A stretch of DNA of 64,000 nt, taken from positions 1-64,000 of the forward strand of contig NZ_JAQMYP010000048.1 in the NCBI RefSeq assembly GCF_028369295.1, written 5' to 3'. Positions 1 through 7,861 of this stretch are shown here, one piece after another. Source of the DNA: Streptomyces sp. HD. GTDB taxonomy: Bacteria; Actinomycetota; Actinomycetes; Streptomycetales; Streptomycetaceae. The notes under the pieces are model-generated. The model was not told the origin of the DNA. It did not search any database and saw only the letters and a list, made by a program, of their open reading frames with translations. Numbering within the stretch: position 1 is the stretch's first letter; the number at the start of each line of letters is the position of its first letter. Position numbers and translations under genes: made by a program.

Positions 1-631
1 GAGCGGCACCCGGGGCGCCGATGACGGCGAGCTTGGCGCCGACCTCGGCGGTCTCGTCCTCGCCGACCACGATCTCCAGCAGGACACCGGCGACCGGCGC
101 CGGGATCTCGGTGTCGACCTTGTCGGTGGAGACCTCAAGCAGCGGCTCGTCCTCCGCGACCTCCTCGCCGACCTCCTTCAGCCAGCGGGTGACGGTGCCC
201 TCGGTGACGGACTCGCCGAGCGCGGGCAGGACCACGTCCGTGCCCTCGGCGGAGCCGGCGCCGGCGGCGGCCTCGGCGGTGGGGGCAGGAGCCGGGGCGG
301 CCTGCTCGGTGGACGGGGCAGCGGCCTGCGGGGCCGGCTCGGGAGCCGCAGCGGGCTCGGCGGCCGGGGCCGGAGCGGCAGCCGGCGCACCGGTGCCGTC
401 GTCGATCACGGCCAGCTCGGCGCCGACCTCGACCGTCTCGTCCTCGGCGACCTTGATGGAGGCCAGGACACCTGCGGCGGGGGAGGGGATCTCGGTGTCG
501 ACCTTGTCCGTCGACACCTCCAGCAGGGGCTCGTCGGCCTCGACGCGCTCACCCTCGGCCTTCAGCCAACGGGTGACGGTGCCCTCGGTGACGCTCTCGC
601 CGAGCGCCGGAAGGGTTACGGAAACCGCCAT
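1..631 (-). CDS. sucB: Dihydrolipoamide acyltransferase (E2) N-terminal part, cut by window edge
   Basis: This is the E2 core of a 2-oxoacid dehydrogenase, most likely 2-oxoglutarate dehydrogenase, which moves succinyl groups from E1 to CoA on swinging lipoyl arms. The visible 210 residues hold two nearly identical lipoyl domains. Each has the ALGESVTEGTV start and an EVSTDKVDTEIP motif, with lipoylated lysines near residues 43 and 169. A flexible Ala/Pro linker of about 50 residues joins them. The E3-binding and catalytic domains lie beyond position 1. The start is the ATG at 631. lpdA lies just upstream on the same strand with a gap of about 70 bases, which fits a shared E2/E3 operon. Branched-chain E2 is the alternative, but tandem lipoyl domains next to lpdA favour SucB. 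Confidence 0.9.
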   Translation of the reverse strand, partial: MAVSVTLPALGESVTEGTVTRWLKAEGERVEADEPLLEVSTDKVDTEIPSPAAGVLASIKVAEDETVEVGAELAVIDDGTGAPAAAPAPAAEPAAAPEPAPQAAAPSTEQAAPAPAPTAEAAAGAGSAEGTDVVLPALGESVTEGTVTRWLKEVGEEVAEDEPLLEVSTDKVDTEIPAPVAGVLLEIVVGEDETAEVGAKLAVIGAPGAA

Positions 632-700
632 GGTTTCGGTTGCTCCTTACGAATTGCGGAAGTCTGTGTTCGTCGCGGAGTCGCGTTCGTCGACCGAGGG

Positions 701-2089
701 TCAGTCGTGCGCGTGCAGCGGCTTGCCCGCCAGGGCCAGGTGGGCCTCGCCGAGCGCCTCGTTCTGGGTCGGGTGGGCGTGGATGAGCTGGGCGACCTCG
801 GCCGGCAGCGCCTCCCAGTTGTAGATCAGCTGGGCCTCGCCGACCTGCTCGCCCATGCGGTCGCCGACCATGTGGACGCCGACCACGGCACCGTCCTTGA
901 CCTGGACGAGCTTGATCTCGCCCGCGGTGTTCAGGATCTTGCTCTTGCCGTTGCCCGCCAGGTTGTACTTCAGAGCGACGACCTTGTCCGCGCCGTAGAT
1001 CTCCTTGGCCTTGGCCTCGGTGATGCCGACGGAGGCGACCTCGGGGTGGCAGTAGGTCACCCGCGGGACACCGTCGTAGTCGATCGGAACCGTCTTCAGA
1101 CCGGCCAGACGCTCCGCAACCAGGATGCCCTCGGCGAAGCCGACGTGCGCGAGCTGGAGGGTCGGGACGAGGTCACCGACGGCGGAGACGGTCGGGACGT
1201 TGGTGCGCATGTACTCGTCGACGAGGACGTAGCCGCGGTCCATCGCGACGCCCTGCTCCTCGTAGCCGAGACCGGCGGAGACGGGGCCACGGCCCACCGC
1301 CACCAGCAGCACCTCGGCCTCGAACTCCTTGCCGTCGGCGAGGGTGACCTTGACGCCGTCGGCGGTGTACTCGGCCTTCTGGAAGAAGGTGCCGAGGTTG
1401 AACTTGATGCCGCGCTTGCGGAACGCGCGCTCAAGAAGCTTCGAGCTGTTCTCGTCCTCGACCGGGACGAGGTGCTTCAGGCCCTCGATGACGGTGACGT
1501 CGGACCCGAAGGACTTCCAGGCGGACGCGAACTCGACGCCGATGACGCCGCCGCCCAGGATGATCGCGGACTTCGGCACGCGGTCCAGGACGAGGGCGTG
1601 GTCCGAGGAGATGATGCGGTTGCCGTCGATCTCCAGGCCCGGCAGCGACTTCGGCACGGAGCCGGTCGCCAGCAGGACGTGGCGGCCCTGGACGCGCTGG
1701 CCGTTCACGTCGACGGAGGTCGGGGAGGACAGACGGCCCTCACCCTCGATGTACGTCACCTTGCGGGAGGCGACGAGACCCTGCAGGCCCTTGTACAGAC
1801 CGGCGATCACGCCGTCCTTGTACTTGTGGACCCCGGCGATGTCGATGCCCTCGAAGGTGGCCTTCACACCGAACTGCTCGCTCTCGCGGGCCTGGTCGGC
1901 GATCTCGCCCGCGTGCAGCAGGGCCTTGGTGGGGATGCAACCCCGGTGCAGGCAGGTGCCGCCGACCTTGTCCTTCTCGATCAGGGCGACGTCCAGGCCC
2001 AGCTGCGCCCCGCGCAGGGCCGCGGCGTAACCGCCACTGCCACCGCCGAGGATCACTAGGTCGAAAACGGTGCTGGCGTCGTTCGCCAC
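701..2089 (-). CDS. lpdA: Dihydrolipoamide dehydrogenase (E3)
   Basis: This flavoprotein reoxidises the dihydrolipoyl groups of the 2-oxoacid dehydrogenase complexes and reduces NAD+. The 462-residue length is normal. It shows the N-terminal FAD site GGGSGGYAAA (about residues 15-24), the redox-active disulfide motif GGTCLHRGC with Cys46 and Cys51, a second nucleotide-binding motif LGGGVIGVEF, and the C-terminal HAHPTQNEA with the His-Glu pair that completes the partner subunit's active site. The chosen start is the GTG at 2089, preceded by GAGGA at seven bases. An upstream extension to 2320 has no family similarity. It sits directly before sucB on the same strand. Confidence 0.95.
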   Translation of the reverse strand: MANDASTVFDLVILGGGSGGYAAALRGAQLGLDVALIEKDKVGGTCLHRGCIPTKALLHAGEIADQARESEQFGVKATFEGIDIAGVHKYKDGVIAGLYKGLQGLVASRKVTYIEGEGRLSSPTSVDVNGQRVQGRHVLLATGSVPKSLPGLEIDGNRIISSDHALVLDRVPKSAIILGGGVIGVEFASAWKSFGSDVTVIEGLKHLVPVEDENSSKLLERAFRKRGIKFNLGTFFQKAEYTADGVKVTLADGKEFEAEVLLVAVGRGPVSAGLGYEEQGVAMDRGYVLVDEYMRTNVPTVSAVGDLVPTLQLAHVGFAEGILVAERLAGLKTVPIDYDGVPRVTYCHPEVASVGITEAKAKEIYGADKVVALKYNLAGNGKSKILNTAGEIKLVQVKDGAVVGVHMVGDRMGEQVGEAQLIYNWEALPAEVAQLIHAHPTQNEALGEAHLALAGKPLHAHD

Positions 2090-2284
2090 GTCACGTCCTC
2101 CATGCATGTGCGCCGTACGCCGGTCGTCGATGACCGACAGGCGGCTGGTGTCCGGCCGCTCTTTCTTCGGCCCTGTGGTGGGGGCCCTGTCCTGCCGAGC
2201 CCCATCTTCGCACTTGTCCACACCGAACGAGACGCCGGGCCGGTGTGTGAGACGCCCCACGTTCGGTTGAGCGCGCATGGAAGA

Positions 2285-2315
2285 GGGGCTCCGCCCTACC
2301 CGCGCGCGGAGCCCC
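2285..2315 (-). terminator. Hairpin terminator after pepA
   Basis: A perfect nine-base inverted repeat, GGGGCTCCG at 2285-2293 and CGGAGCCCC at 2307-2315, lies between the pepA stop and the lpdA start. There is no T-tract, as is usual in Streptomyces. It probably ends the pepA transcript. Confidence 0.55.
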
Positions 2316-2331
2316 CTCACATACGACGACC

Positions 2332-3888
2332 TCAGCCCAGGTCGCCCGCAGCCGTCACCTCGGCCAGCCTGACCAGCGTGCGGACCGCGCTGCCGGTGCC
2401 GCCCTTGGGCGTGTACCCGAAGGGCCCGCCCTCGTTGAACGCGGGGCCCGCGATGTCCAGGTGCGCCCAGGTGATGCCCTCGCCGACGAACTCGCGCAGG
2501 AAGAGCCCGGCGACCAGGCCGCCGCCCATCCGCTCACCCATGTTGGCGATGTCGGCGGTCGGCGAGTCCATGCCCTTGCGCAGGTGCTCCGGCAGCGGCA
2601 TCGGCCAGGACGGCTCCCCGACCTCCTCGGCCGCCTCCACGATCGCGGTGCGGAACGCGTCGTCGTTGGCCATGACGCCGAACGTCCGGTTGCCCAGCGC
2701 CAGCACCATCGCGCCGGTCAGCGTCGCCACGTCGACGATCGCGTCCGGCTTCTCCTGCGAGGCCGCCCACAGGGCGTCCGCCAGCACCAGCCGCCCCTCG
2801 GCGTCGGTGTTGAGCACCTCCACGGTCTTGCCGCTGAACATGCGCAGCACGTCACCGGGGCGCACCGCGGTCCCCGACGGCATGTTCTCGGCGAGCGCCA
2901 GCCAGCCGGTGATGTTCACCTGGAGGCCGAGGCGCGCGGCGGCGACGACGGCGGCGAACACGGCGGCCGCGCCGCTCATGTCGCACTTCATCGTCTCGTT
3001 GTGCCCGGCCGGCTTCAGCGAGATGCCGCCCGAGTCGTAGGTGATGCCCTTGCCGACCAGGGCGAGGTGCTTGCTCGCCTTGGAGTGCGTGTACGACAGC
3101 TTCACCAGCCGCGGAGTGGCGGCCGAGCCGGAGCCGACGCCGAGGATGCCGCCGTAGCCGCCCTTGGTGAGGGCCTTCTCGTCGAGCACCTGCACCTTGA
3201 TGCCGTGTTCCTTGCCCGCGGCCGAGGCGATCGCCGCGAAGGACTCCGGGGTGAGGTCGTTCGGCGGGGTGTTGATCAGGTCGCGGGCGCGGTTGAGCTC
3301 CTCGGCGACGGCGGTGGCGCGCTCGATCGCCGCCTTGTGCTCCTTGTCGCGGGGCTTGCCGCCGAGCAGGGCGGCCTCGGCGAGCGGAGCCTTGCCGTTC
3401 TTGTCGTTCTTCTTGTTCTTCTCGTCCTTGCCGTTCGCCTTGTAGGCGTCGAAGGCATAGGCGCCGAGCAGCACGCCCTCGGCGACGGCGCCGATGTCAC
3501 CGGCGTCGCCCAGCGGCAGCGCGAACGCGGCCTTCTTGGAGCCGGCGAGGGAACGGGCGGCGACGCCTGCGGCCTTGCGCAGCGCCTCCCCGTCGTACGC
3601 CCCGTCCTTGGCGTCCGCGGGCTCGGCACCCAGGCCCACCGCCACCACGAGGGGGGCCTTGAAGCCGGCGGGGGCGGGGAGCTTCGTCACCTCGCCCTCG
3701 GCGCCGGAGGCACCGAGGGTCTCCAGGACGCCGGCGAGCTTGCCGTCGTACGCCTTGTCCACGGCCTCGGCGCCCGGTGCGACGACGAGTCCCCCGGACT
3801 TGGACGCAGCGCCCTTGGCGACACCGATCACGATCGCGTCGGCTCGCAGGCCGGGCGCCGCTGCGGTGCTGAGAGTGAGAGCAGTCAC
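2332..3888 (-). CDS. pepA: Leucyl aminopeptidase, family M17
   Basis: This cytosolic dizinc aminopeptidase removes N-terminal residues from peptides. It has 518 residues, with the variable N-terminal domain followed by the catalytic domain. Metal and catalytic residues are recognisable: Lys280 and Asp285 in GKGITYDSGG, Lys292, Asp303, and the family signature NTDAEGRL at 360-367 with Asp362, Glu364 and Arg366. Residues 151-166 form an unusual Lys/Asn/Asp-rich stretch (NGKDEKNKKNDKNGK) in the linker between domains. The start is the ATG at 3888. lpdA lies downstream on the same strand, but a hairpin separates them, so pepA is probably its own unit. Confidence 0.95.
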   Translation of the reverse strand: MTALTLSTAAAPGLRADAIVIGVAKGAASKSGGLVVAPGAEAVDKAYDGKLAGVLETLGASGAEGEVTKLPAPAGFKAPLVVAVGLGAEPADAKDGAYDGEALRKAAGVAARSLAGSKKAAFALPLGDAGDIGAVAEGVLLGAYAFDAYKANGKDEKNKKNDKNGKAPLAEAALLGGKPRDKEHKAAIERATAVAEELNRARDLINTPPNDLTPESFAAIASAAGKEHGIKVQVLDEKALTKGGYGGILGVGSGSAATPRLVKLSYTHSKASKHLALVGKGITYDSGGISLKPAGHNETMKCDMSGAAAVFAAVVAAARLGLQVNITGWLALAENMPSGTAVRPGDVLRMFSGKTVEVLNTDAEGRLVLADALWAASQEKPDAIVDVATLTGAMVLALGNRTFGVMANDDAFRTAIVEAAEEVGEPSWPMPLPEHLRKGMDSPTADIANMGERMGGGLVAGLFLREFVGEGITWAHLDIAGPAFNEGGPFGYTPKGGTGSAVRTLVRLAEVTAAGDLG

Positions 3889-4040
3889 GGTGGTGAATTC
3901 TCGCTTCCGATGTGAAGTTGCATGGCCGAATGGTGTGGGTCGACCGGGCCCGACGGCCGACCCTAGTTCGGTCTTACGGGTGGGGTGACGGCGGGGCCTT
4001 CCCCGGTACGGCGAACACTGGGGACGAGCCTACGCTCGTG

Positions 4041-4054
4041 TGAGCGTTCGCTCA
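4041..4054 (+). promoter_or_regulatory. Inverted repeat upstream of the exopolysaccharide operon
   Basis: TGAGCG-TT-CGCTCA is a perfect six-base inverted repeat, about 120 bases upstream of the deacetylase start. It has the size of a TetR- or GntR-type operator. No regulator gene is adjacent, so its role is inferred from position only. The rest of the 284-base gap between pepA and this operon shows no gene. Confidence 0.3.
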
Positions 4055-4172
4055 TTCCTGCGGGCGTTCACCTGTCGGTGGCGTCGTGGCCCTTTCTTGA
4101 TCCAGAGCGTCGGTGAGCTGAGTCACACTCGTCTCGTTCTGGCGAGTGATCGGCTCGGGGAAGGGGCGCCCA

Positions 4173-6218
4173 ATGGCGCAGAGCGTGCGCAGACGGAGAA
4201 GCCGCAGCCATGCAACGGCCGTCGCGACGGCCATGAGTCTGCTGACCCTGGGCCTGGCCGCGGCCCCGGGCGCCGCGGCCGCCGGGCAGCCGCGCATCGA
4301 TCTCAGGGTGCTGGTCGTGGACGACGGCGGCAGCCCCGTCCGGGGCATCGCCGCCCAGCTGAAGAGCACCGGCATCCCGTACACGACCGTCGACCTCACC
4401 GACGCCGGCCGCCCGACCCTCACCGAGGCGTTCCTCAGCGACACGGTGAACGGCCGGCCCCGGGCCAGGTACCAGGGCGTCGTCCTGCCCGACGAGGCCC
4501 CCTTCGGCGCGGGTTCCGCCGAGCAGACCGCGCTGGAGACCTACGAGCGGACCTACGGCATCCCGCAGGTCGACGCCTACACCTGGGCCCACCCCGGCGT
4601 CGGCCTCGACCACACCAGCGAGGGAGGCTGGGCCGGCAGCCTCGACGGGCGGACGGCGGCCGTCACCGACGCGGGCCGGGCGGGGTACTTCGGCTATCTC
4701 GACGGCGCCCTCACCTTCGAGGACAACGACCCGTCCGTACAGGAGAGTTACGGCTACGTCGCCCGCCCGCGCACCGGCTTCACCAGCTACGTCGACCTCC
4801 CCGTGCCCGACGGCTCCGGGCGCGGCAGCCTGATCGGCGAGTACCACCACGACGGGCGCCGCGAACTGGTGGTGACCTTCGCCCACAACCACCACCAGCA
4901 GCAGTTCCGGGTGCTCGCCCGCGGCATCGTCGAATGGCTGACCCAGGGCGTGCACCTGGGCCGGGCCCGCAACTATTTCGCGGTGCATGTCGATGACGTC
5001 CTCGCGCCCGACAGCCGCTGGGACACCGCGCGCAACTGCACACCCGGTGACTTCGGCTGCGTGGGCGTTGACGGCGGGGGAACCGCGCCGATCCGGATGA
5101 CCGCGGCGGACGCCGGGTACGCCGCCCAGTGGCAGCGCGAGCACTCCTTCACGCTGGACCTGGTCTACAACGCCGGCTCCGGCGAGCGGTGGAAGAGCGA
5201 GAACGGCAACACCGACGCCCTCGCCGGCCAACTGCTCGCGGACAAGGCGCGGTACCGCTGGATCAACCACACCTACACGCACCCGTTCCTCGGCTGTGCG
5301 CAGGACACCTCGACCGTGCCGTGGAGCTGCGCCAGGAACGCCGACGGCTCGACGCGGTACATGAGCCGCGCTGACATCTCGGCGGAGATCAGGAACAACC
5401 ACGACTGGGGCCTCGCCCGTGGGCTTCCGCTCGACCGCACCGAGCTCGTGACCGGCGAGCACTCGGGCCTGCGGACCCTGCCCCAGCAGCCCGACGACAA
5501 CCCCGACCTGGCCGGCGCCCTCGCCGACAACGGTGTCAGATGGCTCGCCTCGGACAACTCCCGTGAGCCCGAGCAGCGTTCGGTCGGCGCCGCGCTCACC
5601 GTGCCCCGGTACCCGATGAACGTGTACTACAACGCGGGCACCGAGGAGGAGATGGCCGACGAGTACAACTGGATCCACACCTCGGCGGCCGACGGCGGCA
5701 GCGGCGGCTGCGAGAACGGCCCGTCGTCCACCTGCCTCGCCGCCCCGCTCGACGCGGCCACCGGCTACCGGTCGTACATCGTCCCACTGGAGGCCCGTAC
5801 CGCCCTCGGGCACGTCGTCTCGGGCGACCCGCGCCCGCACTACGCCCACCAGTCCAACCTGGCCGAGGACCGGACGCTGTACCCGGTCCTGGACGAGGTG
5901 CTCGCCGACTACCGAGCCCTCTTCGCCGACAACACCCCGGTGGAGAACCTCGGGCAGCGTGCCATCGGCACCGAGCTGCAGCGCCGCGCCGCCTGGCGGA
6001 CCGCGCTGGCCTCCGGCAAGGTCACCGCGTACCGGATCGGCACGACCGTCACGATCACGGCCCCGCCCGGGACCCAGACCCCGGTGACGACACCGGAGGG
6101 CACGAAGAAGCAACTCCTGATCGGCACGACCGCGTTCGGAACGCCGTACGCGGGGCAGCGCTCGGCCTGGACCACGCCGGAGCGGCTGCAGTCGGCAGTG
6201 GCACTGAAGCTGCCGTAG
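4173..6218 (+). CDS. Secreted polysaccharide deacetylase, CE18/Agd3-like
   Basis: This is probably an exported enzyme that removes N-acetyl groups from an amino-sugar polymer. Residues 1-37 form a signal peptide with an Arg-rich n-region and a hydrophobic core ending AGAAAA. Residues 40-260 look like a non-catalytic beta domain, comparable in position to the CBM87 region of fungal Agd3. The catalytic part starts at FAVHVDD, with His272, Asp274 and Asp275 where CE4-type enzymes carry their DD motif. NHTYTH follows with His366 and His370 as metal ligands, and later a TGEHSGL motif. The start is the ATG at 4173 with AAGGGG six bases before it; a GTG at 4146 is less well placed. It is the first gene of a four-gene set with a GT4, a membrane protein and a GH135 hydrolase. 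Family membership is inferred from motifs and gene context. Confidence 0.7.
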   Translation: MAQSVRRRRSRSHATAVATAMSLLTLGLAAAPGAAAAGQPRIDLRVLVVDDGGSPVRGIAAQLKSTGIPYTTVDLTDAGRPTLTEAFLSDTVNGRPRARYQGVVLPDEAPFGAGSAEQTALETYERTYGIPQVDAYTWAHPGVGLDHTSEGGWAGSLDGRTAAVTDAGRAGYFGYLDGALTFEDNDPSVQESYGYVARPRTGFTSYVDLPVPDGSGRGSLIGEYHHDGRRELVVTFAHNHHQQQFRVLARGIVEWLTQGVHLGRARNYFAVHVDDVLAPDSRWDTARNCTPGDFGCVGVDGGGTAPIRMTAADAGYAAQWQREHSFTLDLVYNAGSGERWKSENGNTDALAGQLLADKARYRWINHTYTHPFLGCAQDTSTVPWSCARNADGSTRYMSRADISAEIRNNHDWGLARGLPLDRTELVTGEHSGLRTLPQQPDDNPDLAGALADNGVRWLASDNSREPEQRSVGAALTVPRYPMNVYYNAGTEEEMADEYNWIHTSAADGGSGGCENGPSSTCLAAPLDAATGYRSYIVPLEARTALGHVVSGDPRPHYAHQSNLAEDRTLYPVLDEVLADYRALFADNTPVENLGQRAIGTELQRRAAWRTALASGKVTAYRIGTTVTITAPPGTQTPVTTPEGTKKQLLIGTTAFGTPYAGQRSAWTTPERLQSAVALKLP

Positions 6219-6223
6219 CGCAA

Positions 6224-6285
6224 CGCCCCTTCTTTTAGGGGCGCGGGGAACTGCGCGACCAGCCCAAACGCACCCGCAGACGGCG
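6224..6285 (+). repeat. Dispersed repeat, copy 1
   Basis: It has a hairpin CGCCCCT/AGGGGCG (6224-6243) running into the conserved core at 6238-6264, which starts GGGGCGCGGGGAACTG and ends CGCGACCAGCC, then CGCACCCGCAGACGG. It lies between the deacetylase and glycosyltransferase genes and may act as an internal terminator or attenuator. Confidence 0.75.
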
Positions 6286-6340
6286 TCCGGGCAGCAGTTC
6301 CCCGAACATCATCCGCACTACCGGGGGGAGCCGCGCAGCG

Positions 6341-7861
6341 ATGCGCACCGGACGTCATGTCACCATGCTCACCGAAGGCACCTATCCGCATGTCCACGGC
6401 GGGGTCAGCACGTGGTGCGACCAGCTCGTCAAGGGCATGCCCGAGGTCGACTTCCACATCGTGTCGCTCACCGGAACCGGCCGCGAACCCGTCACCTGGG
6501 AGCTGCCGCCCAACGTCTACCGGCACACCTCCGTACCGACCTGGGGCCCGCGTCCGGGACGCAGCCGAGCGCCGTACGGCCGGGCCCGTCGCCGTTTCGC
6601 CGACTCCTACGAGCGTTTCCTGCTCTCCTTCCTCGATCCCGGGGCCCCATGCGACTTCGGCGAGGCCCTGGACGAGCTGGCCGAACTCGCCCGCGACGGA
6701 CGCCTGTCGGCGGCCCTGCGCACCGAGTGGGCACTCAGGTCGCTGATGTGGATCTGGACCATGCCGCATCTGCAGATCTCCGCCGCCCGCCCCACCGTCC
6801 ACGACGCCCTGACCGCGACCGACCTGCTGGAACACGCCCTGCGCCCCCTCGGGGTCCGCATCCCCGAGGACTGCGTCGCGCACGCCGTCAGCAGCGGCCT
6901 CGCGACCCTCCCGGCCCTCGCCGCCCGCAGGCTGGACGGGGTCCCCTTCCTCCTCACCGAGCACGGCATCTATCTGCGCGAGCGCTACCTCGGCTACCGC
7001 AGCGACGCCCAGCGCTGGCCCGTGAAGGCGTTCATGCTCGGCTTCTACCGCGAACTCAACTCCCACGGCTACCGGACCGCCGACCTGATCACCCCCTGCA
7101 ACCAGTACAACCGCCGCTGGGAGGAGCGCGGCGGCGCCGACGCCGACAAGATCCGCACCGTCTACAACGGCGTCGACCCGCACGCCTTCCCGCACGCCGG
7201 CCCCGAGCCCGAGCTCCCCACCCTCACCTGGTGCGGACGCGTCGACCCCATCAAGGACCTGGAGACCCTGCTGCGGGCCTACGCCATGGTCCGCGCCGAA
7301 CTCCCGGAAACCCGGCTGCGGTTGTTCGGCCCGGTCCCGCCCGGCGGCGAGGCCTACCGCACCGGACTGGAGAAGCTCGCAGCCGAACTCGGCGTGAGCG
7401 ACGGCCTGACCTTCGAGGGCCGGATCAGCGAGGTCCGGCGCGCTTATGCGGCAGGCCACCTGGTGATGCTGTCATCCATCTCCGAGGGCTTCCCGTTCTC
7501 CGTCATCGAGGCCATGTCCTGCGGCCGTACGACCGTCTCCACGGACGTCGGGGGAGTGCGCGAGGCCGTCGGCGACACCGGTCTGGTGGTCCCGCCGCGC
7601 GAGCCGGAGAAGATGGCGGCCGCCGCGCTCACCCTTCTCCGGGACGACGAACGACGCCTGGAATTGGGTGAGTTGGCGCGTCAGCGAGTGATCGACCGCT
7701 TCACCCTGCGCCGCTCCGTGGACCATTTCCGGACGATCTACCAGGAGCTCGCGGGCAGCGCCGAGGCCTACCAGCCCACCCTCGAAACGGTCGCCGACTG
7801 GACCCTCGAACTGCGCGACCCCTGGTACGAGAAGGTCGCGACGGACGGGGCCGACTGGTGA
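6341..7861 (+). CDS. Glycosyltransferase family 4, PelF-like (DUF3492)
   Basis: This is a cytosolic GT4 transferase expected to polymerise a UDP-sugar into an exopolysaccharide. The N-terminus reads MLTEGTYPHVHGGVSTW, which is the opening pattern of PelF/DUF3492 proteins. Residues 1-260 form the acceptor domain. The C-terminal GT-B domain has the RVDPIKDLETLL motif and the nucleotide-sugar EX7E motif in EGFPFSVIEAMSCG at about 383-392. The length of 506 residues suits PelF. The start is the ATG at 6341, preceded by GGGGGAG. The stop overlaps the next gene's start by four bases (GTGA), so the two are translationally coupled. By homology the donor would be UDP-GalNAc or UDP-GlcNAc; the sequence does not decide which. 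Confidence 0.85.
   Translation: MRTGRHVTMLTEGTYPHVHGGVSTWCDQLVKGMPEVDFHIVSLTGTGREPVTWELPPNVYRHTSVPTWGPRPGRSRAPYGRARRRFADSYERFLLSFLDPGAPCDFGEALDELAELARDGRLSAALRTEWALRSLMWIWTMPHLQISAARPTVHDALTATDLLEHALRPLGVRIPEDCVAHAVSSGLATLPALAARRLDGVPFLLTEHGIYLRERYLGYRSDAQRWPVKAFMLGFYRELNSHGYRTADLITPCNQYNRRWEERGGADADKIRTVYNGVDPHAFPHAGPEPELPTLTWCGRVDPIKDLETLLRAYAMVRAELPETRLRLFGPVPPGGEAYRTGLEKLAAELGVSDGLTFEGRISEVRRAYAAGHLVMLSSISEGFPFSVIEAMSCGRTTVSTDVGGVREAVGDTGLVVPPREPEKMAAAALTLLRDDERRLELGELARQRVIDRFTLRRSVDHFRTIYQELAGSAEAYQPTLETVADWTLELRDPWYEKVATDGADW

Noticed and set aside
707..2059. Long plus-strand open frame opposite lpdA
   Set aside because: A shadow frame caused by GC bias: low-complexity Asp/Gly/Leu/Val/Arg content and no family motif, while the minus strand encodes a full E3.
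6492..6734. Short minus-strand frames inside the glycosyltransferase gene
   Set aside because: Arg/Gly/Pro-rich shadows with no motif; the plus-strand PelF-like gene explains the region fully.
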